Source: an uncultured Oscillibacter sp. (GTDB lineage Bacteria > Bacillota_A > Clostridia > Oscillospirales > Oscillospiraceae). From it: a DNA stretch of 12,625 nucleotides. The notes under the pieces are model-generated. The model ran no database searches, was not told the origin of the DNA, and worked only from the letters and a program-made list of their open reading frames with translations. Position numbers and translations under genes: made by a program. Every line of letters begins with the position of its first letter. The first letter of the stretch is position 1. Positions 7,306-12,625 of this stretch are shown here, one piece after another. The DNA lies in contig CAQVQZ010000045.1 of NCBI GenBank assembly GCA_948902155.1, forward strand, positions 1 through 12,625, in the 5' to 3' direction.

Positions 7306-8058
7306 TCAGCGCCCCCCGCTGCGGCCGTCCTTCGGCGGACGGTCCTTGCCGGGTCCCGGCCGTTTCCCTCCGCGGAAACGGCTCTCGCCGGGTCTGCCAT
7401 AGGGAGGACGGCCTTCGCTGCGCTTCCCGGAGGGTGGCCGTCCCGGCCCTCTGCCTTCCGGGCGGCGCTTTCCGCCCCGGTCCCCGCCGGATTTCTCATT
7501 CCAGGCGCGGCCCGGCGCTCCCCCATGGGTTCCGCCCCGTCCGCCGCCGTGTCCCGGCTTCGCGGGCGGTCTGCCGTCCCGCTTGCCGTTCTGAGGGCGG
7601 GACCGGGCGTCCGGATTTCTCCGGTCTTCCCCGTCCCGGCGGGGCTTCCGGCGGTCCTCCGGCGGAGCCCGATGGGGCGCGGACTGCCGTTCCTTCGCCC
7701 GGAGGCGTTTCAGCTCCATCCGCCGGGCAATCTCGCCGTAGCGCTCCGGGTCCAGGAGGGCCAGGCGCTCCGTCAGCGCCGCCGCCAATCCCGTGTCCGT
7801 CAGCGCCGCCAGCGCGGCGCTCCCCCGGCCCAGGGCTCCTCCCAGCTCCGCCTTGGTGAAGGGCAGGACCAGCCAGAGGCAGTGTCCCTCTCCGGCCAGG
7901 TGCTCCGCCCGGCGGAGGGTGTTGCCCGCCGCGTCGGACGCCGCCAGCAGCAGCCGCGCCTGTCCGGCCCGTGCGGCCAGGGCCGTGGGTTCCTCTCCCA
8001 CGGCCAGTCTCCCGCCCCGGAGCGCCAGCCCCAGGAGGGAGAGGATGTTGTTGTTCAT
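7306..8058 (-). CDS. ylxQ: YlxQ, L7Ae-family ribosomal-like protein with long basic tail
   Basis: The first 105 or so residues form an L7Ae/L30e-type RNA-binding domain: MNNNILSLLGLALRGGRLAVG, then RLLLAASDAAGNTLRR, WLVLPFTKAELGGALGRGSAALAALTDTGLA. Family members bind kink-turn RNA, and YlxQ is usually about 100 residues. This protein has 250. From about residue 115 to the end it is a low-complexity tail of Arg, Gly, Pro, Lys and Asp with many RG, GGR and RPP motifs, predicted disordered and very basic. The reading frame is open to a TGA with no sign of frameshift. The ATG overlaps the ylxR stop as ATGA, with GGGAGG 6 bases upstream, indicating coupling. Function is inferred as RNA or ribosome binding. 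Confidence 0.9.
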   Translation of the reverse strand: MNNNILSLLGLALRGGRLAVGEEPTALAARAGQARLLLAASDAAGNTLRRAEHLAGEGHCLWLVLPFTKAELGGALGRGSAALAALTDTGLAAALTERLALLDPERYGEIARRMELKRLRAKERQSAPHRAPPEDRRKPRRDGEDRRNPDARSRPQNGKRDGRPPAKPGHGGGRGGTHGGAPGRAWNEKSGGDRGGKRRPEGRGPGRPPSGKRSEGRPPYGRPGESRFRGGKRPGPGKDRPPKDGRSGGR

Positions 8059-8327
8059 ACCGCGCCTCCCAGCTCCGCCTCCATGGCGTCGTAGACCTCG
8101 GGGGGGATGGCGGTCTCAAAGGCCCGCTCCAGGGCCCGGGACTTCCGGGCCTTTTTCAGGCAGGCCGGGTCGGGGCACACGTAAGCTCCCCGTCCGGGCT
8201 TCTTCCCGGTGAAATCCAGGCTGACGGTCCCCTCCGGGGAGCGGACCACCCGGAGGAGGGCTTTCTTATCCTTCATCTCCCGGCAGCCGACACACTGGCG
8301 CTGGGGAATCTTTTTGACCTTGGGCAC
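8055..8327 (-). CDS. ylxR: YlxR/RnpM, RNA-binding modulator (DUF448)
   Basis: A 90-residue basic protein. In Bacillus subtilis the homologue (RnpM) binds RNase P RNA and modulates tRNA processing. The signature IPQRQCVGCREMKDKKALLRVV sits near the N-terminus. It is followed by the conserved GKKPGRGAYVC region and DPACLKKARKSRALERAF. I start at GTG 8327 (MPKVKKIPQRQ) because AGGTGG (8335-8340) lies 7 bases upstream; the TTG at 8333 two codons earlier would be only 1 base from it. It lies about 81 bases after nusA. The gap holds a short AGCC/GGCT stem followed by seven T-strand-complement A residues, not a terminator in the coding direction. The stop overlaps the ylxQ start. Confidence 0.94.
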   Translation of the reverse strand: MPKVKKIPQRQCVGCREMKDKKALLRVVRSPEGTVSLDFTGKKPGRGAYVCPDPACLKKARKSRALERAFETAIPPEVYDAMEAELGGAV

Positions 8328-8334
8328 TTTCAAA

Positions 8335-8340
8335 CCACCT
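8335..8340 (-). promoter_or_regulatory. Ribosome binding site of ylxR (decides start)
   Basis: AGGTGG on the minus strand lies 7 bases before GTG 8327 and 1 base before TTG 8333. The GTG is therefore the likely start. Confidence 0.6.
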
Positions 8341-8408
8341 TTCCCTTAAACGTGTATCGATACGGGGTTTTTTTAGCCTTTAACCGGCTTTCCGCCCCCT
8401 TTTGGGAA

Positions 8409-9626
8409 TCACTCCGTTTCCGTAACCGCTTCTTCCTCCGCCTCCGGAGCCGTCTCCGGGGCGTCTTCGATTTCAGCAGCCTCTTCCACAGCCGCCGCCG
8501 GGCCGAAGAGATCGTCCTCGCCCTCCTCCGGCTGGTAGCTCTGGGGCTTGATGTCGATCTTGTAACCCGTCAGCCGGGCGGCGAGGCGGGCGTTCTGGCC
8601 CTCCTTGCCGATGGCCAGGGAGAGCTGGTCGTCCGGCACCACGCAGCGGCACGCCTTGCCCTCTTCCACCATGCGCACCTCCACCACGTCGGCGGGAGCC
8701 AGGGCGGCGGCGATGAAGGCGGCGGGGTCCTCGCTGTACTTGATGATGTCGATCTTCTCGCCCCGCAGCTCCTCCACGATGGCGGCGACCCGCTGGCCCC
8801 TGGGGCCCACACAGGCGCCGATGGGGTCCACGTTCTCCTCGTTGGACCAGACGGCCATTTTCGTGCGGCTTCCGGCCTCCCGGGCGATGGACCGCACCTC
8901 CACGGACCCGTCGAAAATCTCCGGGACCTCCAGCTCAAACAGGCGCTTCACCAAGCCAGGATGGGTCCGGGAGATCAGCACCTGGGGCCCTCTGGTGGAG
9001 TGGCGCACGTCCACCACGTAGACCTTGATGTGCATGCCCTCTTCCAGGGGTTCGCCGGGGACCTGTTCCCCGGCCAGCAGAAGGGCTTCCGTGGATTCCG
9101 CGCCGGTGCCGATGCGGAGGGACGCGCCGCCGTTCCGGGGGTCGATGCGGGTGACCACGCCGGTGAGGATCTCATGCTGCTTGGAGTTGAACTCCTCGTA
9201 AACCTTGCCCCGCTCGGCCTCCCGCAGGCCCTGGATAATCTGCTGCTTGCCGTTGCCCGCAGCGATGCGGCCGAACTCCATCTTGTCCACCGGCACGTTC
9301 ACCGTGTCGCCGATCTCATAGCGGGCGGAAATGGCCTTGGCCTCCTCCAGGGGCATCTCGTTGAAGGGGTCCACATAGTCCTCCTCGTCCACCACGGCCT
9401 TCCGGATGAACATGCGGAGCTCCTTGTGCTCCTCGTCCGCCTCCACGATGATGTTCTCCTCTTCCACATCCCGGTGGTCCTTCTTATAAGCGCTGGCGAT
9501 GGCCTTGAGGACCTTCTCCAGCATGGCCTCCTTGGGGATGCCCCGCTCCTTTTCCAGCAGGTCCAGCGCGGCGAAAATTTCGGCTGGATTCATACCGGCG
9601 GGTTCCTTTTGCTTTTTACCTCTCAT
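8409..9626 (-). CDS. nusA: Transcription termination/antitermination factor NusA
   Basis: Binds RNA polymerase near the RNA exit channel, enhances pausing and intrinsic termination, and takes part in antitermination. An N-terminal polymerase-binding domain (about 12-145, EKERGIPKE and FGRIAA...[11 protein letters not shown]) is followed by an S1 domain (about 150-215). KH1 carries GPRGQR (274-279) and KH2 [14 protein letters not shown] (339-352). An acidic Glu/Ala/Pro tail runs from 366 to 405. The tail is unlike the short Firmicute NusA that stops soon after KH2. ATG 9626 has AAGGAG 11 bases upstream. ATG 9593 ([18 protein letters not shown]), with AAAGGAA 9 bases upstream, matches the usual family N-terminus and is a real alternative. 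It lies 273 bases downstream of rimP. Confidence 0.96.
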   Translation of the reverse strand: MRGKKQKEPAGMNPAEIFAALDLLEKERGIPKEAMLEKVLKAIASAYKKDHRDVEEENIIVEADEEHKELRMFIRKAVVDEEDYVDPFNEMPLEEAKAISARYEIGDTVNVPVDKMEFGRIAAGNGKQQIIQGLREAERGKVYEEFNSKQHEILTGVVTRIDPRNGGASLRIGTGAESTEALLLAGEQVPGEPLEEGMHIKVYVVDVRHSTRGPQVLISRTHPGLVKRLFELEVPEIFDGSVEVRSIAREAGSRTKMAVWSNEENVDPIGACVGPRGQRVAAIVEELRGEKIDIIKYSEDPAAFIAAALAPADVVEVRMVEEGKACRCVVPDDQLSLAIGKEGQNARLAARLTGYKIDIKPQSYQPEEGEDDLFGPAAAVEEAAEIEDAPETAPEAEEEAVTETE

Positions 9627-9669
9627 CTTTGCCGATTCTCCTTACTAGATAATACAATTGAATAAACTA

Positions 9670-9834
9670 TCAAATATCATTCCGATCAATACCGCCCATC
9701 CTGCGCGTGCAGGCACAGGCGACGGCGGCCGGCAGCATGGCGAACCCCGCTAAAATCTGTTTGCGGCTCAGCTTCCTTTCCGCAGGCGGAAACCGCGTTT
9801 GGCGGCCCGCCGGTTTTCGGACAGGTTCGGGGAT
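9670..9834 (-). pseudogene. Degenerate-looking small membrane-protein reading frame in the rimP-nusA gap
   Basis: A 54-codon frame without ATG, GTG or TTG near its front. A good AAGGAG (9840-9845) lies 5 bases before an ATC codon at 9834. It encodes a Pro/Arg-rich N-terminus, then RKLSRKQILAGFAMLPAAV, which looks like a basic flank followed by the start of a membrane helix. The adjacent frame then reads AGWAVLIGMIFDSLF to a TAG at 9645, again helix-like. This suggests a once-longer small membrane protein broken by a frameshift and loss of its start codon. Alternatives are an ATC-initiated small protein or simple non-coding spacer. The rest of the 9627-9899 gap shows only the nusA ribosome binding site. 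Confidence 0.3.
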
Positions 9835-9899
9835 GTTCGCTCCTTTTTGGTCCTGATTCCGTTAAAATTCGTGGATTTTTGGTTTGCGTTCACGGCTTG

Positions 9900-10361
9900 T
9901 TAAAATTCTACGCGCAGGCGGACGATTGCCAAATCCTTCCTGGCAAACGTCCGGGCCTCGTTCCCCACGGTGACCGTGACGCCGCCGGTGGCCTCGTCGT
10001 AGCCGGAGAGCACGCCGGGAATCTCCTTCTGCCCGTCCACCGCCCGGTAGAGCTTCACCAGCACGGGACTGCCCATGAACTGGGCGAAGTCGCTTGGCCG
10101 CTTCAAAGCCCGCTCCGCCCCGGCGGAGCCGACCTCCAGCGTGTAGCTCCCCTCGATGGGGTCTGCCTCGTCCAGCAGGTCCGAGAGCTTCCGGGACACG
10201 GCCTCGCAGTCCAGAATGTCCACACCGCCCTCCTTGTCCAGCAGGACCCGGAGATACCAGGTCCCGCCCTCTTTGACATACTCCACATCCCAGAGGGTGC
10301 AGCCCGCCTCGGCAATGGCGGGAGCCGCCAGTTCGGCGGTGAGTTCCGTGATTTTCTTCAT
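9900..10361 (-). CDS. rimP: Ribosome maturation factor RimP
   Basis: Needed for assembly of the 30S subunit, acting on the 3' domain region with S19. Sequence runs MKKITELTAELAAPAIAEAG, then LWDVEYVKEGG, WYLRVLLDKEGGVDILDCEA, VSRKLSDLLDE and DPIEGSYTLEVGSAGAERALKRP, all family hallmarks. The C-terminal SH3-like domain ends KDLAIVRLRVEF. The length is 153 residues. I choose ATG 10361 because GGGAGG (10373-10378) lies 11 bases upstream; ATG 10382 has no Shine-Dalgarno and would place that site inside the gene. It is the first gene of the operon, behind a promoter and leader hairpin. Confidence 0.95.
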   Translation of the reverse strand: MKKITELTAELAAPAIAEAGCTLWDVEYVKEGGTWYLRVLLDKEGGVDILDCEAVSRKLSDLLDEADPIEGSYTLEVGSAGAERALKRPSDFAQFMGSPVLVKLYRAVDGQKEIPGVLSGYDEATGGVTVTVGNEARTFARKDLAIVRLRVEF

Positions 10362-10372
10362 GATGCGGGAAA

Positions 10373-10378
10373 CCTCCC
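10373..10378 (-). promoter_or_regulatory. Ribosome binding site of rimP (decides start)
   Basis: GGGAGG on the minus strand is 11 bases before ATG 10361 and downstream of ATG 10382. This supports the shorter 153-residue RimP. Confidence 0.6.
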
Positions 10379-10455
10379 TCATGTTTCAAAAAACGCCGCA
10401 GACCGGAGGAATACCGGCCCTCAGCAGAGATTTTAAGGAAGGGAAAAGGGCCAAC

Positions 10456-10481
10456 AAAAAGAGCGGACCCGTGGTCCACTC
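10456..10481 (-). terminator. Leader terminator / putative NusA-responsive attenuator of the rimP-nusA operon
   Basis: On the minus strand, GAGTGGACC (10473-10481) pairs with GGTCCGCTC (10461-10469), 9 pairs with one G-T and a 3-base ACG loop. A TTTTTG tract follows (10456-10460), then GTTGG. It lies about 30-50 bases after the predicted start and about 95 bases before rimP. It is an intrinsic terminator with a short, interrupted U-tract. Downstream, GGCCC near 10449-10453 can pair with GGGCC near 10416-10420, offering an alternative fold. As it follows the promoter, it should attenuate the operon rather than end an upstream gene. Confidence 0.6.
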
Positions 10482-10516
10482 CCTACCTTACACTTCCAAT
10501 CTACTCTAATATATGC

Positions 10517-10545
10517 AATATACCACAGCGCATGAGAAAACGCAA
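10517..10545 (-). promoter_or_regulatory. Promoter of the rimP-nusA-ylxR-ylxQ-infB operon
   Basis: On the minus strand, -35 TTGCGT (10540-10545) and -10 TATATT (10517-10522) are separated by 17 bases. Start of transcription is predicted near 10510, giving a leader of about 150 bases before rimP. Confidence 0.7.
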
Positions 10546-10583
10546 GCCTTTTCGTAAAATTTTGGCCAGAGAACATTCGTCAA

Positions 10584-10610
10584 GGGGGATTTCACCGTAA
10601 AAATGCCCCC
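10584..10610 (-). terminator. Hairpin after the membrane-anchored hypothetical gene
   Basis: On the minus strand GGGGG-C-ATTT pairs with AAAT-CCCCC around an 8-base loop, 16 bases after the stop of the gene ending at 10627. Only two T residues follow, so termination would be weak. It may equally protect the 3' end of the message. Confidence 0.45.
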
Positions 10611-10626
10611 AATAAACTGAAAATCA

Positions 10627-11037
10627 TTAAGTTACGTCCAGGCAATATTCTGTTACGATACCGCCATTTATAGAGAGAATCAACCAATTATTATCCATGT
10701 AATCAACTCCTAGGTAATAGACAAGCGTAGCATCCGGCGGGAAATATTGCTTGCTGATTTTGAACGACGTTTTCTCATTGCTGTCTTCTTCCCCTAATAG
10801 TTGAATAACATCAGATTCACTCATGCCAATAAGCTGGTATTTGCCCAACATATCGTTAACGATTTTATAGCGTTCTTCCTTGTTTGTATCCCATTTTGAT
10901 TTTGAAAAGGTATGTTGGTACTTAAATGCACAAAGTGCAGATACAACAACAAGTAATAAGCAGGTGAAAACCGCAAAAATAATTTGATTGCTTCTTTGGG
11001 CACGCAGGACGGCTTTACGATGTTCATCCTCAGTCAT
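10627..11037 (-). CDS. Membrane-anchored protein of unknown function
   Basis: A 136-residue protein. A basic cytoplasmic N-terminus (RKAVLRAQR) leads into one transmembrane helix (about 19-38, IIFAVFTCLLLVVVSALCAF). An external domain of about 95 residues follows. No cleavage site or lipobox is obvious. In the external part, GKYQLIGMSESDVIQLLGEE (65-84), then YYLGVDYMDNNWLILSINGG, resembles small SmpA/OmlA (BamE-like) or beta-lactamase-inhibitor-like folds, where an xGMxxxxVxxLLG helix precedes strands. This is a weak structural analogy. ATG 11037 has AAAGGAAG 6 bases upstream. The gene is far more AT-rich than cinA and rimP on either side, suggesting acquisition. It appears to be a single-gene unit. 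Confidence 0.8.
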   Translation of the reverse strand: MTEDEHRKAVLRAQRSNQIIFAVFTCLLLVVVSALCAFKYQHTFSKSKWDTNKEERYKIVNDMLGKYQLIGMSESDVIQLLGEEDSNEKTSFKISKQYFPPDATLVYYLGVDYMDNNWLILSINGGIVTEYCLDVT

Positions 11038-11199
11038 GGGCTACTTCCTTTCGTTATGTACTTTCCGCTTTATATGGCCGAATCCCGATTTGCCGAATCA
11101 ATGCCAACAAAGTATACCGCCAGCGCAAGCGGCTTTACATAATACATCTCATAAAAAAGTGTACAATCTTACTGCCGGATAGGGCTTGGAAGCGCGCCG

Positions 11200-11259
11200 G
11201 GACCGCCGGGGACGGCCCCGGCGGTCCTTTCCGGCCTGTTCAGGCGCAAATCGCGCCTG
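11200..11259. terminator. Two GC-rich hairpins downstream of cinA
   Basis: The first after cinA is CAGGCGC/GCGCCTG (11241-11247 and 11253-11259), 7 pairs. The second is a perfect 12-base stem GGACCGCCGGGG/CCCCGGCGGTCC (11200-11211 and 11216-11227) with a 4-base loop, 40 bases after the stop. Neither has a real T-tract on the minus strand, so they would block 3' exonucleases or terminate weakly. The remaining 11041-11199 contains only the leader of the next gene, with a TATACT (11111-11116) lacking a matching -35. Confidence 0.55.
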
Positions 11260-11267
11260 GGAAAGGT

Positions 11268-12530
11268 TCAGACGTGCTCGATGGGCAGGCCCTGCAAATA
11301 GCGCCGGACGACGTCGAAGGCGTGGTTGGACGCCAGGCCCTGGATGCGGTCCCGCCGCCTCCGGCCCATGTCCAGGGGGCGGCAGAAGGTCCCGTCCGGG
11401 GCCGACAGGCCGATGTACACGATACCTACGGGGACGCCCCGCTCGTCCGGGTCCGGCCCCGCCGCCCCGGTGACGGAGACGCCCAAATCCGCCCCGGTGA
11501 TCTTCCGGACCCCCTCCGCCATGGCGCGGGCGCAGGGCTCGGAAACCGGGCCGTATGCGTCCAGGAGCTCCTGGGAAACCCCCAGAACGTCCGCCTTGAC
11601 GCTGGTCCAGTAGCTGACCACGCCGCCCCGGTACACCGAGGACGCGCCGGGAATGACGGTCAGCTTCTCCGCCACCATGCCGCCGGTGCAGCTCTCCGCC
11701 GTGGCTAAGGTCATGCCCCGCCGGAGAAGCTCCGCATGGCACACCTCCGCCAGGCCCGACACGTCCACGCCATAAACTACATCCCCCAGGGCCTCCCGGA
11801 CCATGGCCTCCACGGGGGCCAGCATGGCGCGGGCCTCCTCCTCCGTGGCGGCCTTGGCGGTGGCCCGGAGGCGGACCTCGCTGGGCTTGGCGTAGGTGGC
11901 CAGGGTCGGGTTGGTCATGTGGGCCATCTTCTCGTGAAGCAGCTCGTCCACGGAGCTCTCCCCCATGCCGAAGGTCATGATGTCCCGGGAGACGATGACC
12001 TCCTGGGACAGCCGCCGGAGGTAGGGCTCCACGTGGCGGCGGAGCATGGTCTTCATCTCGTGAGGCGGGCCGGGGAGCATGAGGACGTGAACGCCCTGCG
12101 CCTCAAAGGCGCAGCCGGGGGCGGTGCCCACGGGGTTGTCGAAGACCACGCAGCCCTCGGGCAGCTCCGCCTGCTGGGTGTTGTTCTCCGGCATGGGGAC
12201 ATGGAGGGCGGACTCGTAGAACACCCGGATATCCTCCAGGATGTCGGGGTGGAGGACCAGGGGCTTCCCGAAGGCTTCGCAGATGGTCTGCTTGGTCAGG
12301 TCGTCGTAGGTGGGGCCCAGGCCCCCGGTGGTGATGATGATATCCGCCCGATGGCGGGCGATGTCCAGGGCCTCCTTGAGGCGGTCGGGGTTGTCGCCGA
12401 CGACGGTGTGCCAGAACACGTTGACCCCCAGGGCGGAGAGGCTCTGGCTCAGCGCCTGGGCGTTGGTATTGGCAATATTGCCAAGAAGCAGTTCTGTACC
12501 AACGGCGAGTAATTCTGCAATGTGAGACAT
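11268..12530 (-). CDS. cinA: CinA: competence/damage-inducible protein, NMN amidohydrolase family
   Basis: A 420-residue two-domain protein. The N-terminal MoCF-like (COG1058) domain has AVGTELLLGNIANTN (9-23) and TGGLGPTYDDLT (68-79), and family members hydrolyse ADP-ribose-type pyrophosphates. The C-terminal domain has the catalytic TAESCTGG (277-284, Ser280), VSYWTSVKADVLGV, and SVTGAAGPD, as in nicotinamide mononucleotide deamidases that recycle pyridine nucleotides. The full family length is present. ATG 12530 has GAAGGTG 7 bases upstream. In many Firmicutes cinA precedes recA; here it is followed by an unknown membrane protein and the rimP operon. CAATGT and ACATTG flank the first codons and could form a small hairpin over the start. 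Confidence 0.95.
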   Translation of the reverse strand: MSHIAELLAVGTELLLGNIANTNAQALSQSLSALGVNVFWHTVVGDNPDRLKEALDIARHRADIIITTGGLGPTYDDLTKQTICEAFGKPLVLHPDILEDIRVFYESALHVPMPENNTQQAELPEGCVVFDNPVGTAPGCAFEAQGVHVLMLPGPPHEMKTMLRRHVEPYLRRLSQEVIVSRDIMTFGMGESSVDELLHEKMAHMTNPTLATYAKPSEVRLRATAKAATEEEARAMLAPVEAMVREALGDVVYGVDVSGLAEVCHAELLRRGMTLATAESCTGGMVAEKLTVIPGASSVYRGGVVSYWTSVKADVLGVSQELLDAYGPVSEPCARAMAEGVRKITGADLGVSVTGAAGPDPDERGVPVGIVYIGLSAPDGTFCRPLDMGRRRRDRIQGLASNHAFDVVRRYLQGLPIEHV

Positions 12531-12551
12531 TGTGGGACACCTTCTCTATAG

Positions 12552-12603
12552 TCCCCCTGAAAAGGGGAAGTTTCAGCCATGAAGATGGCTGGTGCTTTGC
12601 ACC
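12552..12603. repeat. Cluster of three adjacent hairpins upstream of cinA
   Basis: Three back-to-back inverted repeats occupy the space before cinA: TCCCC/GGGGA (12552-12568), CAGCCAT/ATGGCTG with a 4-base loop (12574-12591), and GGTGC/GCACC with a 3-base loop (12591-12603). On the plus strand a pyrimidine/T-rich run follows to the window end. They could be a structured cinA leader, the terminator region of a neighbour outside the window, or a dispersed repeat family. The window edge prevents a decision. Confidence 0.5.
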
Positions 12604-12625
12604 CCCCATTTTCTCTTTTTCTGTC

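Noticed and set aside
4808..7402. Long plus-strand open frame of 864 codons opposite infB
   Set aside because: It is the GC-driven shadow of infB and ylxQ; it reads as His/Gly/Leu-rich sequence with no domain, while the minus strand carries all IF-2 motifs.
8354..8363. GTATCGATAC palindrome between nusA and ylxR
   Set aside because: Only 10 bases, inside an operon, no second copy or promoter; likely chance.
7971..9665. Plus-strand open frame of 564 codons opposite nusA and ylxR
   Set aside because: Shadow frame of nusA; composition biased, no motifs, no ribosome binding site.
9645..9713. Separate 23-codon GTG-started membrane peptide in the rimP-nusA gap
   Set aside because: No ribosome binding site; more simply explained as the shifted continuation of the degenerate frame.
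10561..10583. Second promoter with TTGACG (10578-10583) before rimP
   Set aside because: The only -10 at 17 bases is ATTTTA, a poor match; the TTGCGT/TATATT pair is much better.

Overview
The window is a GC-rich stretch of bacterial chromosome. It carries the conserved transcription/translation operon of Firmicutes: rimP-nusA-ylxR-ylxQ-infB, then rbfA-nrnA-truB-ribF, all on the minus strand, so reading runs from high to low coordinates. The gene order, nrnA between rbfA and truB, strong GGAGG-type ribosome binding sites, frequent GTG/TTG starts and the high GC content suggest a clostridial Firmicute, most likely an Oscillospiraceae (Flavonifractor/Oscillibacter-like) gut anaerobe. That assignment is an inference; no rRNA or other marker is present.

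Layout from the right end: a hairpin cluster (12552-12603) precedes cinA (11268-12530). Two GC hairpins follow cinA, then an AT-richer gene for a small membrane-anchored protein of unknown function (10627-11037). A sigma-A-type promoter (10517-10545) and a terminator-shaped leader hairpin (10456-10481) come before rimP. A 273-base gap with a degenerate-looking small reading frame separates rimP from nusA. Then come nusA, ylxR, ylxQ (with an unusual basic Arg/Gly/Pro tail) and infB, which ends at a strong bidirectional terminator (4617-4652).

Between infB and rbfA, where many Firmicutes are contiguous or carry only ylxP, lies an inserted segment of about 1.4 kb. It holds an HD-domain hydrolase gene (minus), a divergent small DUF1413-like gene (plus) with a near-consensus promoter and palindromic operator, and a 212-base element bounded by long imperfect inverted repeats. 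The second half of the operon then continues: rbfA, nrnA, truB, ribF. An 88-base inverted-repeat element between nrnA and truB supplies the nrnA stop codon.

The core genes act together in gene expression. RimP and RbfA mature the 30S subunit and IF-2 starts translation. NusA controls pausing and termination, YlxR and YlxQ are RNA-binding accessory proteins, and TruB modifies tRNA. NrnA recycles nanoRNA and pAp, and RibF makes FMN and FAD. I found no defence system, CRISPR array, tRNA or rRNA. The novel material lies in the insertions and non-coding structures: the putative NusA-responsive leader, the island splitting infB from rbfA, the two palindromic elements, and the tailed YlxQ.
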